Source: Malurus cyaneus samueli
Lineage: Eukaryota > Chordata > Aves > Passeriformes > Maluridae
Direction: 5' to 3'
Length of the DNA: 64,000 bases
Assembly: GCA_009741485.1 (NCBI GenBank)
Contig: CM019228.1
Span: 13,900,295-13,964,294, forward strand
A program made the translations under genes and the position numbers. The notes under the pieces are model-generated. The model made no database searches, had not been told where the DNA came from, and saw only the letters and a list, made by a program, of their open reading frames with translations. Positions 9,793 through 20,265 of this stretch are shown here, one piece after another (position 1 is the stretch's first letter; each line of letters opens with the position of its first letter).

Positions 9793-9985
9793 AGGAGGAG
9801 GTCGCAGAGGGCTCTGCCAGCTCAGAACCCAGCCCTGGTGACAATCCCTGTCCCTCTCGGGGCTGCCAGGCCACCACAGCACCAGCAGCACCCAGAGCTG
9901 TGACCCAAACCCCCTGCAAGGCCAAGAGCTGTCCCCAAACCCCCGTCCTGTGCCAGCCCTGGGTGCCAGGGACACTGGGACTCAC

Positions 9986-10153
9986 GGGCATGGGGATCTT
10001 GGAGAGCTCCTTGCCGATGCAGTTCTTCATGATGCTCCAGAGGTTAAGGCTGTAGTTGGGTTTGTCGGGAATGCGGCTCCGTCTCCTTTTCCTGGGCAGG
10101 AGATCTTTGCCTGTGGATTCATTGTAGCTGCTCTGATTGGAGCTCTCAAAGAC
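9986..10153 (-). CDS. OSBP2: OSBP2 exon W5 (linker and ORD lid)
   Basis: An exon of exactly 56 codons, phase 0 at both ends. It starts [18 protein letters not shown] and ends [10 protein letters not shown]. The acceptor is cag at 10156-10154 and the donor is GTGAGT at 9985-9980. A Ser/Asn-rich linker and a basic run (PRKRRRSR) lead into [20 protein letters not shown], the lid region of the ORD shared by OSBP and ORP4. The IPDKPN form is that of ORP4. The linker part is expected to vary between species. The exon is intact. Confidence 0.95.
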
Positions 10154-10431
10154 CTGCAGGAGCAACAGGAAAAACTCAGGGTTGAGCTGGGCCCAGCCAG
10201 AGCCAACAAGTCTGACACCTGAGGAGCCTGTTCTCCAGGGAACTGTGGGTGCAATTGTCTCCCAACATGTCCTGCCTCCCCGAGGTGAATTTCAGGATGC
10301 TGGTGACTGCTGCCATCTGTCCCCAACCCGTGACTCACACAGGAACCCCCACAGAGCCCTCCACAACCAGCTCCTCTCCCCTGCCTTCATCCCACTGGGA
10401 CCACCCCTCCCACTCCTCCCAGCCAACTCAC
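10154..10431 (-). other. OSBP2 intron W4-W5
   Basis: A 278-base intron with canonical GTGAGT donor and cag acceptor. It holds nothing else that I recognise. Confidence 0.85.
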
Positions 10432-10498
10432 GCTGTCCTCCAGGTTCCAGTCCTCAGGGTGGCCCTCGCTGGCCCCGCTCAGGTTGCTGCCCGAACGC
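10432..10498 (-). CDS. OSBP2: OSBP2 exon W4 (Ser-rich linker)
   Basis: A small exon of 67 bases: one base finishing an Arg codon begun in W3, then 22 codons RSGSNLSGASEGHPEDWNLE and DS. The acceptor is cag at 10501-10499 and the donor is GTGAGT at 10431-10426. The GSNLSGAS motif resembles the phosphorylatable GSNISGASS stretch of OSBP, which lies between the FFAT motif and the ORD. It could be an alternatively spliced cassette, since skipping a 67-base exon would shift the frame only if skipped alone. Phases on both sides are consistent with inclusion. Confidence 0.88.
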
Positions 10499-11373
10499 CT
10501 GCGGGGAGGAAACAGCGGCTGTGGGCGTGGGAGGGGGCAGAGCAGGGGAGAGAACACCCAGGGCTGGGGCAGCAACACCCACAGCATCACCCTGCACCAC
10601 CCCAGGGTGCTGTCAGGGAGGAAACAGGAGGACAGGGACTGCAGCGGCGCTGGCATGGGGCTCTGAGGAGAGGAGATGCTCAGGAGGAGAGGGGATGCTC
10701 AGGGAGGGATTCTCAGCCCCAGCCCTCGGGACACAGAGCCTCTGCTTTTGTCACCAAGCCCAGTGACATCACCGTGGGTCAGGCCACAGGTACCTCCAGC
10801 CCAGATGTCCACAAGGAATAAGAGCATGTGACAGCAGACAGAGGGCAGGGATGGATGGAATATGGAGAAGGAATTGTTCCCTGGGAGGGTGGGCAGGCCC
10901 TGGCACAGGGTGCCCAGAGAAGCTGTGGCTGCCCCTGGATCCCTGGCAGTGTCCAAGGCCAGGCTGGACATTGGGGCTGGGATCACCCTGGGACAGTGGG
11001 AGGTGTCCCTGCCCACTGGATGAAATGAGCTTTAAGGTCCCTTCCACCCAAACCATTCCACATTTCCACGTTTCCGTGAAGGCAGAGCATTCCCTGACTC
11101 TGCCCAATGCTCCACGGGATCTCCCTCCAAAGCCCTGCTCCCATCAGCTGCTGGGGCAGAGCACTTGGCTCTCCCACAGCACGGAGAGCCTTCCTCACTC
11201 CTGCCCTTCCTCACCCACTTGGGGCCATCCTCAGCCTCGCTCCAGGAATGCAGGAGCAGCCGGACATGGGATGGAGCCTTGGACAGAGGCTGGGGAAGGT
11301 TTGGGGCCACGCCCACAGAGTGAGCCCGCAGGAGGGGATGCTGCAAACCGGCCCTTGCAGCTGGGGGCGGTAC
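10499..11373 (-). other. OSBP2 intron W3-W4
   Basis: An 875-base intron with canonical ends. One CR1 fragment lies at about 10838-11060. Nothing else is recognised. Confidence 0.85.
10838..11060 (+). mobile_element. CR1 LINE 3' fragment
   Basis: It runs from GGCAGGGATGGATGGAATAT through GCCCAGAGAAGCTGTGGCTG and GGCCAGGCTGGACATTGGGG to a 3' end CCACCCAAACCATTCCACAT. It is the same subfamily as the copy at 9320-9792. Confidence 0.87.
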
Positions 11374-11491
11374 CTGTGGTGCTTGGGGTCGGCGGTTACA
11401 GTGATAAAAGCTGGTGCATCCTCCATGGCATCGAAGTACTCCGTCTCCTCATCTTCATCACTGGCCTCTCCTTTGGCAGACTGCACGCTCC
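11374..11491 (-). CDS. OSBP2: OSBP2 exon W3 (FFAT motif)
   Basis: An exon of 118 bases: two bases finishing a Gly codon, 38 codons starting SVQSAKGEASDEDEETEYFD, then AG of a split Arg codon. The acceptor is cag at 11494-11492 and the donor is GTACCG at 11373-11368. It carries the FFAT motif EYFDAME with an acidic run (DEDEET) just before it. FFAT motifs bind the MSP domain of VAP-A and VAP-B and tether OSBP and ORP4 to the ER. The second motif position is Tyr, an allowed variant seen in ORP4. The exon is intact. Confidence 0.95.
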
Positions 11492-12084
11492 CTGCAGGCA
11501 CAGAGACAGTGTCACGTGCTGCCAGTTCCCTCCTGAGAAGGATCTGTCCCCAAACCCCCCAGTGTCCCTTCCACAGCTTGACCCCTCCTCTCCAGCCCCC
11601 CCCACACCCCGAGGACGGTGTACCCAATTCAGTTCCTAAACGTGAGGGTGCTCCCCGCTCCAGGCACACGGTGTGACACTGCCATGCCCAGAGCACCCCA
11701 AAAATGTACCCAGGGCTGCCTGGGGGTGACAGAGGTGCAGGACTGGAGCTTTCAGCCTGTGGCTGATGTTGCCCCGCTCCAGCACTGCCCTGTGTGCTGG
11801 GAAATCTCGGGAAATCCGGTTTGGATGAAAGCAGGATAAAAGAGTCACGTGTTCCAGGTGATGCTTCGAGAGATCTCCCTGAATTACAAACATTTCCATT
11901 CCCCCCGCCCCGCTGGGAGGGATCGAGGGCTGTCCCTGCAGCTCCCCTGTTCCCGCCCCATCCCAATCCCATTCCCTCCCCACACTCTCGGGAGGAGCAG
12001 CCACCAGCTCGGGTGGATCTGTGCCTGTCCCCGCAGCCCTCTCCACCCTGCCCTCCCCATGCTGACCTCCAGATTGTTGTAGCG

Positions 12085-12300
12085 CCTGGGAAAAGCCCTC
12101 TGAGAACATTGAGCCCAGCCATCCCCCAGCACTGCCCGGGCCACCACCAACCCATGTCCCCAAGTGCCACATTCAGCTGTTAAATCCCTCCAGGCATGGG
12201 GACAGCTCTGGACAACCCTTTCCATGAAGAAATGTTGCCCAATATCCAAAGTAAACCTCCCCTGAGGCCACAGAGGAGCAAGGGCAGTGCCTGGCACCAC
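12085..12300 (-). mobile_element. CR1 LINE fragment
   Basis: Inverted CR1 text: CCCTCTGAGAACATTGAGCC, CCACCACCAACCCATGTCCC, CCCTTTCCATGAAGAAATGT and GCCCAATATCCAAAGTAAAC. This is the reverse complement of the segment that ends full CR1 3' regions. Confidence 0.82.
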
Positions 12301-12689
12301 CATCACCCCCTGCAGCAGCCCCTGTTTTCTCTCTTGGGTCTGTATTGCCTTTAAAAATAAAAACCAGCACTATCAGGAGCTTTTGTGGCTGTAACTAATG
12401 CTTCCCCAGGGGAAGGACGTTTGGCAGGAATCTGCAAAGCTGTTGGATCTTACTGCAAATGAGCCCTGGTTGTTCCACTGCCACCCCATGCAGCGCCAGG
12501 GGACCCTGAGCCTTTTGCCAGGGCTGTGGCCACCCTCCAGCACCCCCAGTTGTGCCCAGCAGTGAGGGTTAGAGCTCCCAAAATAGCCTGGAATAGCAGG
12601 AGCAAGCTGGGGACACACTCACAGCTGTATCTTGGGGACATCCAAGTCCTCGAGCAAGGGCAATTAGGAATAATTATCGAGTAATGGGA

Positions 12690-13745
12690 TCCATTTTAAA
12701 AAATCCCATGGGGATACGGGGCATTGCCAGGGGCATCCTTCCCATCACTGGCAGCTCCTTGGGAGCAGCCACGTGGAACATCCTGATCCATCCTGGAGGA
12801 ACAAGCTGATCCATCCTGCAGGGCCCTGAGCAGCCCTGTCCCATCGCAGGAGTCCCCAAGTGGAAAGTCCCAGTCCATTCTGGGGGTCCCGAGCAGCCCT
12901 GTCCCATCCCAGGGGTCCCCAAGTGGAAAGTCCCAATCCATCCTGGGGTTTCTTGAACAGCCCTGTCCCATCCCAGAGGTCCTTGAGCAGCTCCATCCCA
13001 TCCTGGGGGTCCCTGAGTGGGACACCCTGATCCATTCTGGAGGTCCCTGAGCATCTCTGGTCCACCCCAGGGATTCTGACGCCGCATCCCAGTGCCCAAG
13101 CAACCCCATCCCAAATCAGAGGTCCCCGAATGGAACACCCTGGTCCATCCTGGGTCATCCCAACTCATCCCGTCCCATTCTGATCCCCAAGCAGTCCCAT
13201 CCCAACCGGTCCCCCCAAACAGCCCTATCCCATCCCAGTCTCCAAGTAGCCTTGTCCCATCTCGGTCCCTGAGCAGCCCCATCCCATCTCCAGCCCCGTC
13301 ACCCAAGCACATCCATCCAGTCCCCAAGCAGCCCATCCCATCCAATCCCAAGCCGCCCATCCCATCCCAGTCCCAAGCAGCCCCATCCCATCCCAGTCCC
13401 CAAGCAGCCCCATCCCATCCCAGTCCCCGAGCAGCCCCATCCCACCCAGTCCCCGAGCAGCCCCATCCCACCCAGTCCCCGAGCAGCCCCATCCCACACC
13501 AGTCCCCGAGCAGCCCCATCCCACCCCAGTCCCAGCAGCCCATCCCATCCCAGTCCCCAAGCAGCCCCATCCCATCCCAGTCCCGAGCAGCCCCATCCCA
13601 CCCAGTCCCACAGCCCATCCATCCCAGTCCCCGAGCCCCCATCCACCCCAGTCCTGGCAGCCCATCCCATCCCAGTCCCCGAGCAGCCCCATCCCACACC
13701 AGTCCCCGAGCAGCCCCATCCCACCCCAGTCCCATCCCACCCCCG
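12690..13745. repeat. Minisatellite of CCCATCCCAGTCCC-type units
   Basis: There are two zones. From about 12780 to 13180, units of about 60 bases contain GCAGCCCTGTCCCATCCCAG and AGTGGAAAGTCCC. From about 13250 to 13745, units of about 27 bases read GCAGCCCCATCCCATCCCAG plus TCCCCGA. In the sense direction of OSBP2 it is dense in GGG and GGGATGGG runs. It lies inside the intron, directly after the W2 donor. Confidence 0.92.
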
Positions 13746-13758
13746 TGCCAGCGCTCAC

Positions 13759-13957
13759 CCTTGGCGGTGCTGGTGCTGCTGGCACTGCCCGAGGCCAGCC
13801 CAGGTGCCCCGCGGCAGGCACGCTCCAAGCTGTTGTGCTGCTTGGCTAGCTGCTCGATGGTCTCCTCCAGCCGGATCCGCTGCTCCCGCTCATGCTGCAG
13901 CAGCCGCTGCCATTTCCGGCTGTGGCTCTCGGCTAAGTCCAGGAAATCGCGGCAGGC
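13759..13957 (-). CDS. OSBP2: OSBP2 exon W2 (coiled coil)
   Basis: An exon of 66 codons plus one base. It starts ACRDFLDLAESHSRKWQRLL and ends with STSTAK plus G. The acceptor is cag at 13960-13958 and the donor is GTGAGC at 13758-13753. The segment HEREQRIRLEETIEQLAKQH is a heptad-like coiled coil found in OSBP and ORP4, used for dimerisation. The tail (RGAPGLASGSASSTSTAKG) is a variable low-complexity linker. It joins W1 after SNAMIN, giving the family sequence SNAMINACRDFL. The exon is intact. Confidence 0.95.
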
Positions 13958-14329
13958 CTGCGGCACCAGGGGACAGCTCGGTGGCACGGGAGGTGGCACG
14001 GCACGCGGTGACCGCAGCGCTGGGGCCCCCACGCCCCCTCCTGCCCCTCTCCCCCCTTTGCTCCAGCCCCACATCCACAGCCCAGCTCCATCCAAAGCTG
14101 CATCGCCCCCAGGGACATGGCTGCAGCACGGACAACTGCCCCAAGTCTGGGATGTGCCCTGTCCATCCCACCCACAGCCTGGCCCTGCCCCTGTCCCCAG
14201 CCCTGACCCTGCTGTGGTCCTCAGGAGCCCAAGGTGGGCTCTCACACCCCTCAGGGCTGGAGCAGCACTTTCTCCCCAAATCCAGCAAATAAGAAGTGGG
14301 ACGGGGATAAAGGTCCCCGTGATGACAGA

Positions 14330-14500
14330 CACAGAATCATGGAATGGTTTGGGCTGGACGGGACATAAAGGATCATCAAGTTCCACAGGCAGGGACACCT
14401 TCCACCATCCCAGGCTGCTCCAAGCCCCAATGTCCAGCATGGCCTTAGACACTTCCAGGGATCCAGAAGCAGCCACAGCCTCTCTGAGCTGCTTAAGCCA
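14330..14500 (-). mobile_element. CR1 LINE 3' fragment
   Basis: It begins with CAGAATCATGGAATGGTTTG (reverse complement of the CR1 tail) and continues GGCAGGGACACCTTCCACCA, CCAATGTCCAGCATGGCCTT and AGCAGCCACAGCCTCTCTGA. Confidence 0.9.
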
Positions 14501-14977
14501 GAAGCCAGCGATCCCTGTGCTCCAGGGAGGCACAGAGGGACAATGTCCAGCTCCTCCCTGGAGCTGCACTGCCCAGAACACACCACAGGCCTGGCCTGGC
14601 CCCTGCAATGCACCCACCGTGGCCAGAACCCCCCATTCACTGCCCTACAAGCCCTGGGCACCCCCAGCCATGGGACTTCGCAGACACTCAGGGAACGCCC
14701 CAAGTGACACTACAGCATCACCACCCTGTGCCACCAGGGTGCCACCTGGGACACTGCAGCCCAGGCTGGCAGGAGAACCCCTGGGCACTGACCCCCCTCC
14801 CAAAGCTGCCAAGCCCCCCAGGAGCAGCATCACCCAGCCCCGGCCATGCCGGACTCGCGGCGGGAGATTTCCGGGAGCAGGATGTCCGTCCAGGGCCGGG
14901 ACATGGGGACACTGGCGGCTGTCCCACACTGCCTCATCCCACACAATGTCCCACAGCACAGACCAGCCCTCACAGCT

Positions 14978-14987
14978 CTATTTTTAG
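14978..14987. promoter_or_regulatory. Perfect MEF2-type site
   Basis: CTATTTTTAG matches the MEF2 consensus YTAWWWWTAR. It is a single short match in an intron and could be chance. No function is claimed. Confidence 0.25.
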
Positions 14988-15689
14988 GTTATTTTCCATC
15001 TTGGATGAAGCCCCGAGTTCCCGTGGCCTCGCCGCTTCCTTTGCCATCAGCTCCACGTGCAGCCGAGCATGGAGGCAGGGCTGCTCTTCCATCCCCAAAT
15101 CTCTGCAAGACGGGACACACTGAACTCCTTCTGATGTTTCAAAGGAGGAAAATCAGATTTTCATGGAATTTATCCAGGAGCTGGCAACTTAAAGGGGAAT
15201 TAACTGTGCTTGTGCAACTCATTGTCATTCCGAGGCAGGTCCAACGGATAAATGCTGGCTGAAAAATTCAAACCTACTCAAAACTAAAAAAAAACAGCTT
15301 TGGAAGTCTGACAGAATTCCAACCAACCCCAGTACTTGCTTATTTTCTGTTTCCAGCTATTTGGGCAATCTATCCAGCTTGTGGCAGGTTACTCAGCGTT
15401 TGGGCTGCAGGTGGCACCTGAGAATCGAGGAAACTCCTGCTCAAGGAGCAGCTTCGGGGTTTCAGCTTCCTTGACTTTTACAAGGATTTTTCCAAGGAAA
15501 GCTCCAATTCATCAAACCTTTCCTTTGGATCAGAGCAGGATTTCAGCCTCATCCAGGGGGAGCTTTAAGGTTTCCTTTTCCTTTAAGGCTTCTCATACAC
15601 CTGGAAGAGCTCAGGGTCCTGCCCCTCCAAACTGTTGGCTCTGCTCCCACCCTATATGTGTTCAAAACTGGGATCAGTTTTAGGACTCT

Positions 15690-16050
15690 CTGGATAAGAG
15701 AGCCCTGGAGGGGCTGGAGCGTGTCCAGGAAGGGAACGGAGTGGGAAGGGTCTGGAGGATGAGGAGCAGCTGAGGGAGCTGGGAAAGGGGCTCAGCCTGG
15801 AGCAAAGGAGGCTCCGGGGGGACCTTGTGGCTCTGACAACTCCCTGACAGGAGGGACAGCCGGGGGGTCGGGCTCTGCTCCAGGGAACAGGGACAGGAGA
15901 GAGGGAACGGCCTCAGGCTGGGCCAGGGCAGGGGCAGGGGGGATATTGGGGAAATTCCTTCATGGAAAGGCTTTAAGAGCCACGTGGATGTGGCACTCGG
16001 GGACACGGGGCACTGGTAGCCTTGGCAGTGCTGGGGAATGGTCACACTCA
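15690..16050 (+). mobile_element. CR1 LINE fragment
   Basis: It reads GAGCCCTGGAGGGGCTGGAG, GAGCAGCTGAGGGAGCTGGG, CTCAGCCTGGAGCAAAGGAG, GGGACCTTGTGGCTCTGACA and ends with GGGGAATGGTCACACTCAAA, in CR1 sense order. Confidence 0.87.
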
Positions 16051-18599
16051 AAGCTCACAGAGGAGCAGAGCAGACCTCCTGCTCTCAGAGCTCTGTCTTC
16101 ACTGCCTCTTCTGAAAAAATTCAGCTCCTCCCCACCCCAAATCCTGGTGGGAACCACCCAGGGCCCAAAGCCCACGGGGACCTTGCCCTGGGTGACACCA
16201 CCAGTGCCACCACCCCAAGCCGGCCGCTGGCTCCGCGTGTCCCACGGACACTCTGAGCTAAGAGGATGAAAGCAGGACAAATAATGGGATATGGCTGTGA
16301 GCTCCCCATCCCAGCAAAGCTCATTATCTGCTCCCAAGGCCCAGCTCCACAGGCAGCAGGCCCAGGAATGCCCAGCTTGGCACCAAGGGTAGAAACTGCA
16401 GGCTGCTCCCAGCTCAGGGGCTGAGCACTTACAAACGAGATCACCTGTAATTATCCTGCTGCAATTAACCACGGGCTGGAAGGTGGGACAGGGAATTAGG
16501 GGGAAAGGAGGTAATTATGGAGGAGCCACCAAAGGCAGGGAGCTGGAAGGAGCATAAGCTGAGAGGAATCAAAATAAATCCTAACAAAAACCAGCAGGGA
16601 ACACCTCAGAATTTCCCATCCCAAAGCTTCACGGAGGAGTCCTGCTGCATCCCAAAGGGAAATCTGCACCAACCAGCTTCATTTACAGCCAGATATAAAC
16701 AACCCAAGTGACGCAGAATGGCTGTCAGCATTACAGGGTGTGGGGAGGTTTTGGGAAGATGAGTGGGATGGTCTCCACGAGGCCACAGATCCCACCAGAG
16801 GTTGCAGTGCTTCCATGGAGCAGGGCAGGACAATGCATGCTCCAGGCTGCATCCCACAGTTGTGCCCATAGGATTTAGGAGCCAGCTGGGACGGCTCCTA
16901 CCATTATTCCCTGTTTTTGAAAGGCTGTAGGGTCCCATCTGTGCAGTCCCTTCCTCTGTAATTCAGACAACAGTTTGATCTAAAGCTGGATCAAAGGATC
17001 TGGATCAATCCAAATGAGGATTGGTGTTTGCTCCCTGGAAGAGAAACAATGCCAGGGGTGGAAAGGGGAGAGTATCCTGCAAGAGGGATCTCCCAGGCTC
17101 AGCTGCCAGTGGCAGCCAAGCAAATTATAGTGATTAATTTGGGTTTACACCCTCTACAGCCAGCCAGTGCCATTCCTGAGGGATGCTCACCAGAGGTGGG
17201 AGCAGCACCAAACAGGGATCAGGGGATATTTTTTCACTGAACTCAATCCTGAGCCAAAACTCAATCCAGTGTGGAACCCGGGCTGCAGGGCACTGGGGTG
17301 AGGAGCTCAGACATGAATATCCCAGCTCAGCACTCATTGCCAGCAGTAATCCCCTGCCTTGGTGCTCCCTAGGTACAGACAATGCCAGCCACCGAGCAGG
17401 AGCAACACCTCGAAATCCAGCTTATAAATTTCTTACGGAGAGGAGGCTAAATTTAGTTTCAGCTGAACTTGCTCGGGGGTGTCAGCAAGACTCGGTCACA
17501 AATCCATGCCAGGCTGGCATAGGGATATGGGACAGCAAGAAAAGGCTCCCTGAGGAACACACCCAAAGGACAGCACAGAGCCAAGGTTGGAGGATTAAAG
17601 TGCAGGAAAAGTAATTCCTCAGTGAGCTTAGGGCCAAGGTTGGAGGTCATGAAGGCACAGCCTCGGGAGACACCACCCTCCTCTCTCAGAGCTCTCCCAG
17701 GACCCAACCTCTGGAGACTGGAGCACAGGAACAGGCAGAGGCTGCTGTGCCCATCCCCACATGCTTCTCACCCCACCAGGAGCCTGGGTTCATCCTTCAC
17801 AGGATCCCACTCTCCCAGGGGACAGGAGGTGACACAACACAACCTGGATTTTGCCTCAGGGCCCGAGCTGGATCAAACCCCAAAGTCCCCAGGGCTGCTC
17901 TGGCTCAGTATCACCAGAGCACAGACAAGGCTGGAGAGCAGCAGCCAGGCTGACAGGACACCAGTGACCAGAGACAAAGGCAAGCTCCATCCACGTACAG
18001 CCCCAGATCCCAGGGCATCCCAGTGTGACCTGCAGAGAGCAGGCAGGAGGGACAGAGGTGGTTTCTCCTCCTCTCCACGGCTGGAAAAAGTTGCCGTGGC
18101 AGGTCCTGATCCAGCACTGACTGATGGAATTGTAAATCCCAGCCAAGGCAGGGAGGCACAACCAAGGGGGCCAAAAAAACCAAAAAGGAAAAATACCACT
18201 GAGGCTCCGGCAAATTCCCATGGAGGAAGAGGCAAAGTGCCACAGAGACCCTGCTGGGAAGCAGGAGGTGACAGTCGGTGCCATCAGCTCTGCACTCCCT
18301 CCGTGTGCCCAGCAGCAGCCAAGGGCACATTTAGCACCTTTCACACATTTGTCACGGCAAATATCCCGATTTCACAGCTTGTTGCTGGCTAATGGGAAGG
18401 TCCTTAACAGCCCCGGGATTATTCAGGCAGCGGAAACGATCACCCGAGGTCACCCGTGCCCTGCCAAGGTGGTGGTGTCACAGCCCCACAGGGATCTCAG
18501 CTTCCTCTGCGAGCAAACAGTCAGAATGGGGTGGAAGGAACAAAGAGATGAGGTTAATTAGCTTGAAAGGGTAAATGATCACAGCAAGGCCTGCCAGAC

Positions 18600-18790
18600 T
18601 CCATAGAATCATGGAATGGCTTGGCTGCAAGGGATCTTAAAGCTCATTTTGTGTTATCCCCCTTCCACCATCCCAGGATGCTCCAAGCCCCAATGTCCAG
18701 TCTGGCCTTGGGCACTGCCAGATCCAGGGGCAGCCACAGCTTCTCTGGGCACCCTGAGCATCCCCACCCTCACAGGGAGGAATTTCTGCC
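18600..18790 (-). mobile_element. CR1 LINE 3' fragment
   Basis: It starts CATAGAATCATGGAATGGCT and continues GATCTTAAAGCTCATTTTGT, CCAATGTCCAGTCTGGCCTT and GCCACAGCTTCTCTGGGCAC. Confidence 0.9.
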
Positions 18791-19284
18791 TGAGGTACCA
18801 TAGTGACAGCCTCAGAGGCAGCCCTAGCCCGGCTGAGCATTCCTCATCTCCAGCCCAACACCGATGGATGCCGAGGGAATGCGCTCCCACCTGCAATCCC
18901 ACCTGCCCGAGCATCCCGGAGAACCAGCCCCACAAATCAAACCTTCAGGCAGGAAAAATCCAGCAGGGAAGCACCTGCTGCTGTGGCAGCAGCACCTCCT
19001 GCTCCTCAACCACGGGACAAGGACCACTTCAGGGGCCAGGAGTGACAGCAGAGAAGGAAACGGCCGGATGTGTTCAATCATCTCCTTTTCTCGGGTGAAT
19101 CAGAGCGGGAGCCGTCCCTGCACTCAGCACTCGGCAGGGACAGAGCTGTGACGCTCCAAGTGCCTGGGAGGTAAGTGCTCCCTTCCTTCCTGGAGTCATC
19201 AGAACGCTGGGGCACAGCTGGCTGCTGCTCACCCCCGAGGGAAGGGCAACTGCAGAGCCACTGTGCAGCTCCAAACACAGCCAT

Positions 19285-19410
19285 GGAACTGGAGAATCAC
19301 AGGAAAATGGGAGGGGTGGGAAGGGACCTTGGAGCTCATCCCGTTACACCCCCTTCCCCTGAACTCCTCCAAGCCCTGTCCAACCTTGAACACTGCCAGG
19401 GATGGCGCTG
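19285..19410 (-). mobile_element. CR1 LINE 3' fragment, short
   Basis: A short inverted CR1 end: TGGAGAATCACAGGAAAATG, GGGAAGGGACCTTGGAGCTC and CCTTGAACACTGCCAGGGAT. Confidence 0.75.
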
Positions 19411-20122
19411 GAGCCGTTGGGAGTTCAGAGCAGTGAGACACAGCCACAATCTGCCACTGTGCCCAGAGAGGGTTAATTTGTCCTTCCTCCCCAAAAAACA
19501 CTCTGAGTAGTGAGCAAAGGGGGAAACACAAGGATGGAGCCCATCCAGATCCCAAATCACCCCCACATGCAGTCAGATGGACACAAGACACGGTTTGGAG
19601 CGTGGTCATATGCTCGACAGCGATGACCAGGGCCCGAGGCCAGGCTGCTGCCCGGCACCACATCCACACAGACTGCTTAAATAACAGTAAATCTGTCCCA
19701 AATCCTTGGAGTGACCCTCAGCTGGCATCCCGGCTGTCTGAAGCAGGAACACCAGGAACCGCTTCTCCCTGCAGCAGGGCCAGTGGGGAGAGCTGGGCTG
19801 AGCCTCAACACATGGTGACACCCTGATAAACCAAGGTGACATTGTACAAAACCCTGTGAGTTCAACACAGAAAATCATCCCACTCCAGGGAAAAGAGATC
19901 CTACAAAAACACATGGACACAGAAAAGATCCTCAGGGCCCAACAGGAAGCAGGAAGACATCGGAGCAGGCTCCAGCCACCCCTTGGTGCCACGGTCAGCA
20001 GCTCAGCCAGACCCCAGTGCCAGAACAAGGTGTTCCCAAAATCCCTGATGGTCCCATTCCATGTGGCACCAGCTGTGCCTGCTTCTCTCTGGACACTGTG
20101 GATTCCCTGAGAATGAAAGCCA

Positions 20123-20265
20123 GAGATGTCCACTGTGGAGATGTCCAAAATAGAGAAGTCTGAAATGGAAATGTTCATGATGGAGATGTCCACGGTGGAG
20201 ATGTCCGAGATGAAGATGTCCAAGATGAAGATGTCCAAGACAGAGATGTCCAAGATGGAGACACC
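20123..20265 (+). repeat. 15-bp tandem repeat (GAGATGTCCACGGTG type)
   Basis: About nine units of 15 bases, such as GATGTCCACGGTGGA and GATGTCCAAGATGAA, run without a gap. The period is a multiple of three, so both strands give long open frames (Met/Ser/Lys/Glu-rich on plus, Asp/Ile/Ser-rich on minus) that are artefacts of the repeat. Confidence 0.92.

Larger units (their letters stand above)
7363..9985 (-). other. OSBP2 intron W5-W6
   Basis: An intron of 2623 bases with canonical ends. It holds two CR1 fragments in opposite orientation, at about 8428-8665 (minus) and 9320-9792 (plus). The rest shows no feature I recognise. Confidence 0.85.
11492..13758 (-). other. OSBP2 intron W2-W3
   Basis: A 2267-base intron. 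It holds an inverted CR1 fragment (about 12085-12300) and a large GC-rich minisatellite (about 12690-13745) that ends about 13 bases from the W2 donor. Long open frames over the minisatellite are by-products of its period. Confidence 0.85.

Noticed and set aside
12674..14617. A 647-codon open frame on the minus strand with long Gly/Trp/Asp repeats.
   Set aside because: It includes exon W2 but otherwise translates the minisatellite and intron. The splice sites show the real exon is only 13957-13759.
13092..14987. A 631-codon open frame on the plus strand rich in Pro, Ser and His.
   Set aside because: It runs through the minisatellite at 12690-13745, whose units keep frames open, and then antisense through exon W2. 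There is no family match.
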